Origin: Anaerolineaceae bacterium UBA2260
GTDB taxonomy: Bacteria > Chloroflexota > Anaerolineae > Anaerolineales > Anaerolineaceae
Reading direction: 5' to 3'
Length of the DNA: 37,904 nt
NCBI GenBank assembly: GCA_002347485.1
Contig: DDXM01000064.1
Span: 1 to 37,904 of the forward strand
Shown: positions 8,663 through 16,871 of the stretch, in pieces
Position numbering within the stretch: position 1 is the first letter of the stretch
Layout: every line of letters starts with the position of its first letter
Translations under genes and position numbers: made by a program
The notes under the pieces: model-generated
Databases searched by the model: none
Seen by the model: the letters and a program-made list of their open reading frames with translations, nothing else
Told to the model about the DNA's origin: nothing

Positions 8663-9493
8663 ATGAATTTCTATCAGGGCAAGAGCGCATTGATCACTGG
8701 GGGATCCAGCGGTATTGGTCTTGCCCTGGCGAAAAATTTCGTCCGAGAAGGCTGCAATGTGACAATCCTATCGAGGCAAGAAAGCATTTTGCAGAGTGCC
8801 GTCGCGGAAATTTCGAGTGTCAAACCTTCATCTCATCTAACTGTTATCCCACTCCAGGCGGATGTGACGAAACACCAGGAGCTTAAATCCGTACTCCATG
8901 CTTACACAACCCAGTATGGGATTCCCGATATCGTGGTCAATAGCGCCGGTGTGAGCCATCCTGGTACGTTCACAACGTTAAAGCCTGAGATCTTCCACTG
9001 GATGATGGATGTCAATTATTTTGGCACGGTTTACGTTTTAAAAGAGCTGGTACCAGAAATGAAAACCAGGCGTTCCGGTCACATCATTAACATCTCCTCG
9101 ATGGCTGGCTTCCTGGGTATCTACGGGTACACCGCTTACAGCGCGTCCAAGTTCGCCGTTTCGGGGTTCACTGACGCCCTGCGGTCAGAACTTAAGCCAT
9201 ACAACATCAAGGTTTCTATCGTATTTCCTCCCGACACCCAGACCCCACAACTGGAATACGAAGAGAAATATAAACCCTTCATTACGAAGCAGGTTGCCGG
9301 TTCAGCCAAGCTGATGAGCGCAGAGGCGGTCGCCGCAGAGATCGCGCGCAGGGTGGCGCGTGGAAATTACATTATTCTACCCGGATTTGAAGCCAAACTA
9401 TTCTACACTTTGCAAAATCTGATGGGTAGGAGATTGTATCCGATCATAGATCTCCTCATCAGAGACGCCATAAGCAAGCTCAAGATCGGATAA
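8663..9493 (+). CDS. Short-chain dehydrogenase resembling 3-ketodihydrosphingosine reductase
   Basis: A 276-residue NAD(P)H-dependent SDR with a Rossmann fold. Visible motifs: ITGGSSGIG (cofactor binding, residues 11-19), NSAG (93-96), the catalytic Ser at 145/146, and YSASK (Tyr159, Lys163). It shows the features that set 3-dehydrosphinganine reductases (KDSR) apart from generic SDRs: GYTAYSASKFAVSGF followed by LKPYNIKVSIVFPPDTQTP (residues 188-195 FPPDTQTP), then an EAVAAEIARRVARGN helix and a C-terminal hydrophobic helix. KDSR reduces 3-ketosphinganine to sphinganine. No serine palmitoyltransferase is nearby, so the substrate is inferred. I use the ATG at 8663, with GGAG at 8654-8657; an upstream in-frame GTG lies inside the FmdB gene. 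Confidence 0.82.
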   Translation: MNFYQGKSALITGGSSGIGLALAKNFVREGCNVTILSRQESILQSAVAEISSVKPSSHLTVIPLQADVTKHQELKSVLHAYTTQYGIPDIVVNSAGVSHPGTFTTLKPEIFHWMMDVNYFGTVYVLKELVPEMKTRRSGHIINISSMAGFLGIYGYTAYSASKFAVSGFTDALRSELKPYNIKVSIVFPPDTQTPQLEYEEKYKPFITKQVAGSAKLMSAEAVAAEIARRVARGNYIILPGFEAKLFYTLQNLMGRRLYPIIDLLIRDAISKLKIG

Positions 9494-9505
9494 CCAGATT
9501 GCCTA

Positions 9506-9514
9506 TGCTATACT
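9506..9514 (+). promoter_or_regulatory. Extended -10 promoter of argF
   Basis: TG-C-TATACT (TG at 9506-9507, -10 hexamer 9509-9514), 37 bases before the argF ATG. No convincing -35 box, which is tolerable for an extended -10 promoter. Confidence 0.4.
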
Positions 9515-9550
9515 CGCAATATCTACAAATCAAATTTTGAGAGGATATAC

Positions 9551-10474
9551 ATGAAAAAGGATTTTCTCGCGATCTCTGATTACTCACCGGTGGAACTGCA
9601 GGAAATGCTCGACCTGGCTGTTGAGTTAAAGAAGGAACACTTTGCTGGCGGGAATCAACCGCTTTTCAAAGGCAAGGTTCTGGCAATGGTCTTCCAGAAA
9701 CCCAGCCTGCGCACGCGCGTTAGTTTTGACATGGCGATGCGCCACATGGGTGGTGACGCGCTCTACCTTTCTCCCTCCGAGATCGGGCTTGGTCAGCGCG
9801 AATCCATCGCTGATGTAGCCAGGGTTATCTCCGGATATGTGGATGCGATCATGGCCAGGGTTTTCGATCACGCTCACGTGCTGGAGCTGGCAAAATGGTC
9901 ATCGATCCCTGTGATCAACGGTCTGAGTGATTACAACCATCCCTGCCAGGGTATGGCTGATGCTCTCACCATCCAGGAGAAATTCGGCTCACTTAAGGGA
10001 TTGAACGTCACGTATGTTGGCGATGGCAACAACGTGGCGGTTTCGCTTTTGCATGTGTGCGCAAAATTGGGCGCCAATTTCACTCTTGCCAGCCCTGATG
10101 GCTATGACATGTTGCCTGAAGCTGCCGCATTGGGCAGGAAATTTGCCAGTGAGTCTGGCAGCAAGGTTAAATTCCTGCGCGATCCCCACGAAGCAGTCAA
10201 ACAGGCGCACGTCATCTACACGGACACATGGACCAGCATGGGGCAGGAAGCTGAAACGGAAAAACGAAAGGCGGTCTTCCCGCCATACCAGGTGAATCAG
10301 CAATTGGTGAGCGAAGCGGATAAGGACGTGATCGTCATGCACTGCCTACCCGCGCACCGCGGACAGGAACTGACGGATGAAGTCGCTGATGGCGTGCACT
10401 CCGTGATCTTCCCGCAGGCGCACAATCGGCTGCATGCGCAAAAAGCTATCCTGCATAAACTACTTTTGCCGTAG
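9551..10474 (+). CDS. argF: Ornithine carbamoyltransferase
   Basis: A 307-residue cytoplasmic enzyme that makes citrulline from ornithine and carbamoyl phosphate in arginine synthesis. The carbamoyl-phosphate loop reads KPSLRTRVSFDMAM; the usual OTC loop is S-T-R-T-R, so the Thr-to-Leu change is a small deviation. The HPCQGMADALT motif, the DTWTSMGQE ornithine loop and the C-terminal MHCLPAHRGQELTDEV motif are all present; the last two argue for ornithine rather than aspartate as substrate. Length is typical. The ATG at 9551 has GAGGAT 4 bases upstream. It appears monocistronic: a promoter precedes it and a strong terminator (10492-10528) follows. No other arg gene is nearby and no ARG box was recognised. 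Confidence 0.94.
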   Translation: MKKDFLAISDYSPVELQEMLDLAVELKKEHFAGGNQPLFKGKVLAMVFQKPSLRTRVSFDMAMRHMGGDALYLSPSEIGLGQRESIADVARVISGYVDAIMARVFDHAHVLELAKWSSIPVINGLSDYNHPCQGMADALTIQEKFGSLKGLNVTYVGDGNNVAVSLLHVCAKLGANFTLASPDGYDMLPEAAALGRKFASESGSKVKFLRDPHEAVKQAHVIYTDTWTSMGQEAETEKRKAVFPPYQVNQQLVSEADKDVIVMHCLPAHRGQELTDEVADGVHSVIFPQAHNRLHAQKAILHKLLLP

Positions 10475-10491
10475 TCAACACTAACAATATT

Positions 10492-10528
10492 GAAAAATCG
10501 TGTGAACCTCCACGCGATTTTTCTTTTT
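10492..10528 (+). terminator. Rho-independent terminator of argF
   Basis: A 13-bp stem (10492-10504 with 10511-10523, one G-U pair) and a six-base loop AACCTC, followed by five T residues at 10524-10528. It begins 18 bases after the argF stop. Confidence 0.88.
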
Positions 10529-10546
10529 AATCACCACATTCGAATA

Positions 10547-10552
10547 TATAAT
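10547..10552 (+). promoter_or_regulatory. Probable -10 box of the pyruvate kinase gene
   Basis: A perfect TATAAT 40 bases before the chosen ATG at 10592. The matching -35 position (10524-10529) falls in the T tract of the argF terminator and is a poor match, so the promoter would be packed directly behind the terminator. Confidence 0.4.
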
Positions 10553-10591
10553 GAAAAGAAACCGTTTATCGAAATCGCAAGGAAGGTTACC

Positions 10592-12043
10592 ATGCCCCGG
10601 AACGCAAAAATCGTCTGCACTTTAGGACCAAGTTCTTCCACCAAATCCATGATCCGCAAATTGATCAAGGCCGGGATGGACGTCGCCAGGTTGAATTTTT
10701 CGCATGGTGACCATGCTTCTCATTTAAAAATGATCCGCCTGATCCGTGAATGCGCACAAGAAACTGGGAAGCCAGTCGCGATCCTGCAGGATTTGCAAGG
10801 ACCTAAATTGCGAGTTGGAAATCTACCAGTAGAAGGGATTCAACTCAACGCCGGGACGAGCGTCAGATTGTTCATGTCAGATCAGCAGGACGAGATCATC
10901 GATATGGACGACATCGCCTTTCCTCTGGATGTCCCCAATCTGACCAGGGTAGTGAAATCGGGCAACCGTATCCTGCTCGACGATGGAAAACTCGAATTGC
11001 AGGTTACTTCTGTAGGAGATAAATTTGTGGACACCCGCGTGATCCTCGGTGGTGTGTTAAAGTCACACAAGGGCGTCAATCTCCCCGGCGCTGATCTTGG
11101 CATCGCGCGCTTCACCGAAAAAGACCGCGCTGACCTGGTTTTTGGCCTTTCGCAAGGGGTGGATTACATTGCCATCTCATTTGTCGAGACAGCCGAAGAT
11201 ATCCGCTCTGTCAAACAGATCATCTCGGAAATCGATCCGGGGAAAGCAAAAATGCCCATTATTGCGAAGCTCGAGCGGCCAGCTGCGATCGAAAATTTGC
11301 ATGAGATCGTCCACGCGTCTGAAGGGGTAATGGTGGCGCGTGGAGACCTTGGCGTGGAAACCTCGCCATCGCTGGTGCCCATTGTGCAGAAGGAGATCAT
11401 TAAGATTGCCAACCAGCACGCCAAATTGGTTATCACCGCCACGCAAATGCTCGAATCAATGATCGAGAATCCCCGCCCTACCAGGGCGGAAGCTTCTGAT
11501 GTGGCGAACGCGGTTTTTGATGGCACCGACGCGGTGATGTTATCCGCTGAGAGCGCATCAGGGCGATACCCGGTGGAAAGCGTTTTGATGATGGACGCGA
11601 TCATTTGCGAAGCGGAGAAACACAAGCAGGAATGGGGGCACGCGGGGGATTTTCCCGCTGATGCTCTGCAGGATGACGCTTTGGCGATCTCCAACGCAGC
11701 GAAGACCCTGGCGCATGACCGGGACGTTACCAATGTGGCGGTATTCACGCAGAGTGGAAAAACTGCTCTATTAATGTCGAAAACCCGCCCCAGTGTTCCA
11801 ATCATCGCTTTCACGCCTGAACCCGCTACGCTTACAGCTATGAGCCTTTATTGGGGTGTGCAGCCAATATTAGTCCCCTTTGCGAACAGCCTGGAGGAAA
11901 TGGTGCGCAGCATGGACAATTACCTGCTGGAAAAGCAACAATTGAAATTCGGAGAACAAGTGGTGCTCATATCCGGTTTTCCTGTTGGGGCTATGCGCCT
12001 GCCCAACCTTGCGCTTTTACATACCGTCGGAGAAGAAGTTTAA
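10592..12043 (+). CDS. pyk: Pyruvate kinase
   Basis: A 483-residue glycolytic enzyme that converts phosphoenolpyruvate and ADP to pyruvate and ATP. The start MPRNAKIVCTLGPSS is the classic PK N-terminus, followed by MDVARLNFSHGDH, LQDLQGPKLRVG (start of the B domain), the active-site region PIIAKLERPAAIENL with the catalytic Lys, VMVARGDLGVE, and TATQMLESMIENPRPTRAEASD. The C-terminal allosteric domain is complete, and there is no extra PEP-utiliser domain as found in some Firmicutes. The ATG at 10592 with GGAAGG at 10581-10586 is preferred over an upstream in-frame start at 10490, which would lie inside the argF terminator. The GNAT-like gene follows 16 bases after the stop and may be co-transcribed. 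Confidence 0.96.
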   Translation: MPRNAKIVCTLGPSSSTKSMIRKLIKAGMDVARLNFSHGDHASHLKMIRLIRECAQETGKPVAILQDLQGPKLRVGNLPVEGIQLNAGTSVRLFMSDQQDEIIDMDDIAFPLDVPNLTRVVKSGNRILLDDGKLELQVTSVGDKFVDTRVILGGVLKSHKGVNLPGADLGIARFTEKDRADLVFGLSQGVDYIAISFVETAEDIRSVKQIISEIDPGKAKMPIIAKLERPAAIENLHEIVHASEGVMVARGDLGVETSPSLVPIVQKEIIKIANQHAKLVITATQMLESMIENPRPTRAEASDVANAVFDGTDAVMLSAESASGRYPVESVLMMDAIICEAEKHKQEWGHAGDFPADALQDDALAISNAAKTLAHDRDVTNVAVFTQSGKTALLMSKTRPSVPIIAFTPEPATLTAMSLYWGVQPILVPFANSLEEMVRSMDNYLLEKQQLKFGEQVVLISGFPVGAMRLPNLALLHTVGEEV

Positions 12044-12059
12044 ACCCGGGAGAGATAGG

Positions 12060-13229
12060 ATGGAGATTCGGTTACTCGAAAAATCCAATTCCAAAGCGAT
12101 CAGGTTGTTTAAGAAACTCCCTTATCGTCTATACGCAAATAACAAATTTTGGGTTCCCCCCATCCCCGGTGAGATCGAAAAGGTCATGTCACCTGAGAAA
12201 CACCCTTTCTATACTCATTCAGAAGCCGATTTTTTTATCGTTGAAAATAAACACGAAGTTTTGGGAAGGATCGCGGTAATTCACAACCGCCATTATTGTC
12301 AATACCATAACGCGAAAACAGCCTTTTTCTATTATTTCGAATCGATCAATGACACTGAAGTGACGCGGATGCTCTTTTCAGCGGCAGAAGCATGGTGCCT
12401 GGAACGGGGATTGGACACCATCATCGGACCCAAGGGCTTTCTCCGCTCGCAAAGCCCCGGCTTGCTGGTGGATGGCTTCGATCAATTACCTGCGTTCGGA
12501 ATTTCCTACCACCTGCCTTATTACCAGGCGTTGATCGAAGACTTTGGATTTGTTAAAAGCCACGATCATTTTTCAGGGTACCTGGATCATCACCCTGATG
12601 AAAAAATTCACATGATCGCGGAAAAGGTCCTCTCGCGTGGAAATTTTGAAGTAAGGAATTTTAACGATGTGCATGAGCTCATCGAATGGATCCCGGTCGT
12701 CGATAAGGTGCAACAGAAGGCGTTTTCAGATAATCCAAATTTCTTTCCCCACTCTGACCAAGAATTCGACCTGCTGGCAAAAAATATCCTCGCGCTCGCT
12801 GATCCCAGGTTCCTCAAACTAATTTTGCACAATAACGAGGTGGCTGGTTTTATTATCGCGTACCCGAATATCAATCATTCACTGCAGCGCTGCAAAGGCC
12901 GCTTGTTTCCGTTTGGTTGGTTGCTGCTGCGAAACGAAAAGAGCCATCCTTTAATCCTGGATATCAATGGCGTAGGCTTGTTACCCGAGTACCAGGGTTT
13001 GGGTGGCAATGCCCTGCTTTACTCTGAGCTGGATAAGGTGATCCATTCCACGCGCATAAAAAAAGCGGAGATCGTCCAGGTGGATGAACGAAATCTCCGC
13101 AGTTATGCAGATATGCAGAAAATGGGGATCACTTTTTCAAAAACACACCGCACTTATATTAAGAAGCTTGAACCTCAGGCTACGCCTCTAGAACATCGAG
13201 TTGTTGATGGCGTCCAGAACCTCGCTTGA
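12060..13229 (+). CDS. GNAT-fold-like conserved protein (possible N-acyltransferase)
   Basis: A 389-residue protein of a conserved uncharacterised family (N-terminus pattern 'F..LPY.LY..+..WVPP'), here KKLPYRLYANNKFWVPP. The rest suggests two acyltransferase-like halves: VLGRIAVIHNRHY and a GPKGFLRSQSPGLLVDGF segment in the first, and a GNAT-like core in the second with VAGFIIAYPN, then LLPEYQGLGGNALLYSEL (an acetyl-CoA loop-like Q/R-x-x-G-x-G/A, about residues 310-330) and a C-terminal KMGITFSKTHRTY. Substrate unknown. The ATG at 12060 directly overlaps the end of a GGGAGAGATAGG purine run. The last 14 codons or so (13188-13229) overlap the 3' end of korB on the other strand. Confidence 0.65.
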   Translation: MEIRLLEKSNSKAIRLFKKLPYRLYANNKFWVPPIPGEIEKVMSPEKHPFYTHSEADFFIVENKHEVLGRIAVIHNRHYCQYHNAKTAFFYYFESINDTEVTRMLFSAAEAWCLERGLDTIIGPKGFLRSQSPGLLVDGFDQLPAFGISYHLPYYQALIEDFGFVKSHDHFSGYLDHHPDEKIHMIAEKVLSRGNFEVRNFNDVHELIEWIPVVDKVQQKAFSDNPNFFPHSDQEFDLLAKNILALADPRFLKLILHNNEVAGFIIAYPNINHSLQRCKGRLFPFGWLLLRNEKSHPLILDINGVGLLPEYQGLGGNALLYSELDKVIHSTRIKKAEIVQVDERNLRSYADMQKMGITFSKTHRTYIKKLEPQATPLEHRVVDGVQNLA

Positions 13230-14225
13230 TGGTCGCAGCTTCTCGTTCGCAAGCCGGTTGAGCGGGGTTTCCGGTATATTGTACTTGTCAAACAGGATCG
13301 GCACATTCGGGTCAACATAAAGCAATCCGGTTAACAACCAGTTGTTATCCGCTGCTTCCTGGAGTTTATTCAACGCCTGCATTTTATCCGTGGGGTCATA
13401 TTCGCTCTCAAGCTTCTTCAGCACCACGGTGCTACCGTCGAACATGGTCACCTCTCGCGTTGTGCCCCGTTCGAAATCCTCCACCGTGATCTCGTCGCGT
13501 GCAAGCACCAGTGAGATCTCGTGCAATGGTTCTTCATGTGTCTTTCCAAATGAGTAGGAATGGAACGAGTTTTCATGATTGTGGAAGGTCACGCATGGAC
13601 TGATGATATCGAGAACCGCGATACCCTGATGCGCGATGGCGGCTTTGATCAGTTCCTTCACCTGTTTGGGGTCGCCCGCGAAGGAACGCGCCACGAATGT
13701 GGCATTTGAAATTAATGCTTCCATCGCCAGGTCAACAGGTAGAAATGGATTGGTACCCTGGTGTTTGAGTTCCAACCCTTTCTCCGCCGTGGCAGAGAAT
13801 TGCCCCTTGGTCAATCCATAAACGCCATTATTCTCGATGATATAGACGAGTGGCAGGTTGCGGCGGACAAGGTGCTTGAATTGTCCGAATCCAATACTGG
13901 CAGTGTCCCCATCACCACTCACCGCGATCGCTTCCAGGGTGCGATCGGCAAAAAGCGCACCGAGCGCGAGCGAAGGCATGCGCCCGTGCAGCCCGTTGAA
14001 AGCGAACGACCTGCCAAGGAAGTACGTGGGACTCTTGCTGGAGCATCCGATCCCGCTGAATTTAACGACTTTCTCAGGCACGAGGTTCATTTCATAACAG
14101 GCAGCCACGATCTGCGCGGCAATGCTGTTGTGTCCACATCCCTGGCATAAGGTTGAGGCGGCTCCTCGATAATCAGCCCTGGAAAGCCCCACCAGATTGG
14201 TTGCTTGGTTTGATGTCGTAACCAT
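13188..14225 (-). CDS. korB: 2-oxoacid:ferredoxin oxidoreductase, beta subunit
   Basis: A 345-residue thiamine-diphosphate-binding subunit. With KorA it oxidatively decarboxylates a 2-oxoacid to the acyl-CoA, reducing ferredoxin. Visible features: [4Fe-4S] ligands Cys27 and Cys30 (CQGC), Cys61 (GIGC) and Cys211 (SPC); the ThDP/Mg2+ motif GDGDTASIG (104-112) and ENNGVYGLTKGQ (131-142). The two-subunit form with this beta chain is usual for 2-oxoglutarate enzymes, but pyruvate or branched acids cannot be excluded. The ATG at 14225 has GAGGAAAA upstream, inside the end of korA, and only 2 bases separate the genes. A longer in-frame GTG at 14267 is unsupported. Confidence 0.9.
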   Translation of the reverse strand: MVTTSNQATNLVGLSRADYRGAASTLCQGCGHNSIAAQIVAACYEMNLVPEKVVKFSGIGCSSKSPTYFLGRSFAFNGLHGRMPSLALGALFADRTLEAIAVSGDGDTASIGFGQFKHLVRRNLPLVYIIENNGVYGLTKGQFSATAEKGLELKHQGTNPFLPVDLAMEALISNATFVARSFAGDPKQVKELIKAAIAHQGIAVLDIISPCVTFHNHENSFHSYSFGKTHEEPLHEISLVLARDEITVEDFERGTTREVTMFDGSTVVLKKLESEYDPTDKMQALNKLQEAADNNWLLTGLLYVDPNVPILFDKYNIPETPLNRLANEKLRPSSEVLDAINNSMF

Positions 14226-14227
14226 GA

Positions 14228-16054
14228 TTAATTTTCCTCGCTTTTCCGGATCTGTTCCGTGATCCACTTGGCTGGCAACGGCAGGCCATCCATGTGAGCC
14301 ACCTTACGCAGCTTGTAGGCAACATCAGGGAAATCCATGGTGAGCAATTGTGAAAGCTGGCCATCGCGATTGAGTTCAACCACATAGGTCACACGATGGT
14401 CAAGAATGAATTGTTTAATCGCTTTGTTGAAGGGAATACCGCGTATTCGCAGATAATCTACATTATTCCCCTCTTCAGAAAGCAAATCGCACGCCTCCAC
14501 CACCGCGGAATCCACGGAGCCAGACGCAATGATCCCGACTTCTGCACCCTCCCGTAATTGGACGACAGGTTCAGGTAGAGATTCGCGCGCCAATTCGATT
14601 TTCTTCTTGATGCGGCCAAAGTTCGCCACCCAGGTATCTCCGTCTTCTGTGTAACCAGCGAACTCATCGTGGCTCGTGCCGCGCACAAAATGCCCCGAGC
14701 GGGGATGCTGATTCCCAGGAAGCGTGCGGTAAGGGATGCCGTCACCATCGATATCTAGATACCTTCCCCAAACTCCGCCGTTCTTTTCAAGTAACTGGTC
14801 CAAATCTTTTTCCCAAAGCACTTTCCCACGGTCCATTGGAGCGTCCGGGTATTCGAATTTTGCGGTCATCCACTGGTTCATTCCAAAATCGAGGTCGGAA
14901 AGCACGATCACCGGGGTTTGGAACCTCTCGGCGATGTCGAATGAACGCCAGCCAAACTCGAAACACTCCTGGATGGTGCCGGGAATGAGGATTAGCATTT
15001 GCGAATCGCCGTGACTCATGAAATTCACCATGGTTAGGTCGCCTTGAGAAGTGCGCGTGGGCATCCCGGTGCTGGGCCCCACCCGCTGAACATCCCAAAT
15101 AACAACCGGCACTTCAGCGTAGTATGCCAGGCCAACGTACTCGGTCATGAGGGAAAGCCCCGGACCAGAGGTTGACGTCATCGCTCGCAAACCACCCCAA
15201 CCAGCGCCGATGGCCATGCCGATCGCTGCCAATTCATCTTCCGCCTGGACAATGGCAAAGGTATCCTTGCCAGTCTCCGGGTCCTGGCGGTACTTGGGAA
15301 GTGAATCATGCAGAGTTTCAGCCAGGCTGGTGGCAGGCGTGATTGGGTACCAGGATAGGAACTGCACACCTCCAAAAATTGAACCAAGCGCGGCGGCGGT
15401 ATTGCCATCCGTCATGATGTATCCCTCGGTGCCATTCATCGGCGCAGTGATATAACGATCCCTTTTCTCAAGGTTCGCTTCAGCCCAATCAAAAGCCAGT
15501 TTCACCGCCTCAAAATTGCTTTCAACAGCTTTCTGGCTGCCTTTAAAGTGATATTCCAATGCCGCATGGATCAGGGTGATATCGATCTTCAATAAGGATG
15601 CCAGGACACCTACATACATCATGTTGGCAATATAATCTCGGAAAGCTGGTGAGACATTTGTCTCCTTCAGCAATTTGCGCACGGGCATTTTGTACACAAT
15701 GATGTCATCGCGCAACTCAGGGAATGTCAGGTCGTCGGGTACAAGCATCACACCATTCGGCACAAGAGCAGCAATGTCCTTTTCCAGCGATGCAGGGTTC
15801 ATCGCCACGACAATATCGTCGTCTTTGACGCGGCCCAGGTAACCTTTTTTGCTCACGCGCAGCGTGAACCAAGTGGGTTGACCCTGGATATTTGATGGAA
15901 AAATGTTCTTCCCGGAAACAGGGATGCCCATGCGAAACAACGCCCGCATCAGGGTGATGTTGGCGGTCGCGCTTCCTGAGCCATTGATCGTGCTAAAGGT
16001 GATGCAAAAATCGTTCTCGATCATCGCTTGTTTTTCTATCAATTCAGACTCCAT
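14228..16054 (-). CDS. korA: 2-oxoacid:ferredoxin oxidoreductase, alpha subunit with fused gamma domain
   Basis: A 608-residue protein. Residues about 15-190 form the gamma domain (NGSGSATANITLMRALFRMG and the KNIFPSNIQGQPTWFTLRVS segment); residues 205-608 form the alpha chain, with the family motif WYPITPATSLAE (YPITP at 236-240), the TSTSGPGLSLMTE loop that contacts the cofactor, and VGPSTGMPTRTSQGDL. The fused gamma-alpha layout with a separate beta subunit matches KorAB of aerobic and anaerobic bacteria. No ferredoxin domain is fused or adjacent. The ATG at 16054 has no clear Shine-Dalgarno sequence; it starts 12 bases after the regulator gene, so coupling is likely. Confidence 0.9.
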   Translation of the reverse strand: MESELIEKQAMIENDFCITFSTINGSGSATANITLMRALFRMGIPVSGKNIFPSNIQGQPTWFTLRVSKKGYLGRVKDDDIVVAMNPASLEKDIAALVPNGVMLVPDDLTFPELRDDIIVYKMPVRKLLKETNVSPAFRDYIANMMYVGVLASLLKIDITLIHAALEYHFKGSQKAVESNFEAVKLAFDWAEANLEKRDRYITAPMNGTEGYIMTDGNTAAALGSIFGGVQFLSWYPITPATSLAETLHDSLPKYRQDPETGKDTFAIVQAEDELAAIGMAIGAGWGGLRAMTSTSGPGLSLMTEYVGLAYYAEVPVVIWDVQRVGPSTGMPTRTSQGDLTMVNFMSHGDSQMLILIPGTIQECFEFGWRSFDIAERFQTPVIVLSDLDFGMNQWMTAKFEYPDAPMDRGKVLWEKDLDQLLEKNGGVWGRYLDIDGDGIPYRTLPGNQHPRSGHFVRGTSHDEFAGYTEDGDTWVANFGRIKKKIELARESLPEPVVQLREGAEVGIIASGSVDSAVVEACDLLSEEGNNVDYLRIRGIPFNKAIKQFILDHRVTYVVELNRDGQLSQLLTMDFPDVAYKLRKVAHMDGLPLPAKWITEQIRKSEEN

Positions 16055-16057
16055 AGA

Positions 16058-16071
16058 AGTGAAGTTTCACT
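16058..16071 (-). repeat. Short palindrome at the regulator-korA junction
   Basis: AGTGAA-gt-TTCACT, perfect 6-bp arms with a 2-base centre. It overlaps the regulator stop codon (16067-16069) and ends 4 bases before the korA ATG. It could be a DNA operator or a weak hairpin affecting korA translation. It is short enough to be chance. Confidence 0.35.
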
Positions 16072-16759
16072 CAAAAGACAATCTTTGCACTGGTTTCTCG
16101 CGTTGGTTTACAAGGTCCATATGCTCAATGAGCAGCGATAATCCAGCCGAATAATTGCGGTTTCGCAATTGTTCAACGATTCGCGCGTGGTATTGCCACA
16201 CGCGCTCCACGTAGGTAAAATCCGGGTATACTTCCAAACCGCTCAAGTGATAAACCTCCCAAAAGGCATCCAGTATGCCGTCCAGGTATTGATTGTTCAA
16301 ATGCTTATAAATGAGCAAATGGAATTCCCGATGAACCTTTACAGGTACTTTACCTGGAAATTTCTGGATGCACAGGAAAGCTGACTGTACCAATTCTTCC
16401 AAACGTTCGATCGTTTGAACGTTGAGGGTTTGCGCTGCTTCAACAAAATATACTGTTTCCAAATGTTTGCGCAGATCGGCGAATTGCTCGTAGGAGATGC
16501 ACCCGCTACGCAGCGCATAATTAAGCCCAGGTTTAAGAGCCGCGGAAAAATCATAGGGTAATTTGCGAATACCGACCTTTGGTTTCACTTCAACGATGCC
16601 TAATGAACGCGCCTCTTCCAGTTGCTCGCGCAGCGTGGCGATGCTAATACCCAGTTGTTTGCTTAAGACATTTAGCGGGGGGATACGTTGGTTGGAATCA
16701 TCCGGTAAAGATGCCAAATAGGTCAGGAATTCCGATAATTTTCGATTCATATCAACCAT
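16067..16759 (-). CDS. GntR-type regulator with FCD domain
   Basis: A 230-residue predicted DNA-binding regulator. The N-terminal winged helix (about residues 20-66) has a recognisable helix-turn-helix, LNVLSKQLGISIATLREQL, and a wing ending GIVEVKPKVGIRKL. Residues about 85-220 are an all-helical FCD-like effector domain, with HREFHLLIYKHLNN, YHARIVEQL and LIEHMDLV supplying the His ligands of the usual metal site. The first ligand, Asp in D-x2-F-H of most FCD proteins, is His here. It is 12 bases upstream of korA, so it probably controls korAB and itself through the palindrome at 16820-16838. Start is uncertain (ATG at 16759 or 16750; no strong Shine-Dalgarno sequence). Confidence 0.82.
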   Translation of the reverse strand: MVDMNRKLSEFLTYLASLPDDSNQRIPPLNVLSKQLGISIATLREQLEEARSLGIVEVKPKVGIRKLPYDFSAALKPGLNYALRSGCISYEQFADLRKHLETVYFVEAAQTLNVQTIERLEELVQSAFLCIQKFPGKVPVKVHREFHLLIYKHLNNQYLDGILDAFWEVYHLSGLEVYPDFTYVERVWQYHARIVEQLRNRNYSAGLSLLIEHMDLVNQREKPVQRLSFE

Positions 16760-16795
16760 TTGCCGTCATTTCATCTGATTAATTCAACCTCATTG

Positions 16796-16824
16796 ATTAT
16801 AACAAAACAAATAAAATCCGACAA
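16796..16824 (-). promoter_or_regulatory. Promoter of the regulator-korAB operon
   Basis: On the minus strand: TTGTCG at 16824-16819 (4 of 6), a 17-bp spacer, and a perfect TATAAT at 16801-16796. Predicted start near 16789, giving a leader of about 30 bases to the regulator ATG. The local sequence is strongly AT-rich. Confidence 0.65.
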
Positions 16825-16838
16825 TTATGCCAATTGTC
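16820..16838. promoter_or_regulatory. Putative operator (19-bp palindrome)
   Basis: GACAATT-atgcc-AATTGTC: perfect 7-bp arms (16820-16826 and 16832-16838) around a 5-bp centre. It overlaps the -35 hexamer of the regulator-korAB promoter by five bases. Its size and place fit a dimeric GntR/FCD repressor site and suggest autoregulation by steric block. Confidence 0.55.
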
Positions 16839-16871
16839 ATGTTTTTAATCGATATTATATGATTAATCTGT

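Noticed and set aside
10490..10591. Upstream extension of pyruvate kinase
   Set aside because: The extra 34 codons cover the argF terminator and the promoter; the ATG at 10592 has a good ribosome binding site and gives the canonical N-terminus.
16845..16866. TTAATC...GATTAA inverted repeat near the PIG-L stop
   Set aside because: Six-base AT-rich arms with a 10-base gap are expected by chance in such AT-rich sequence and no T tail follows.
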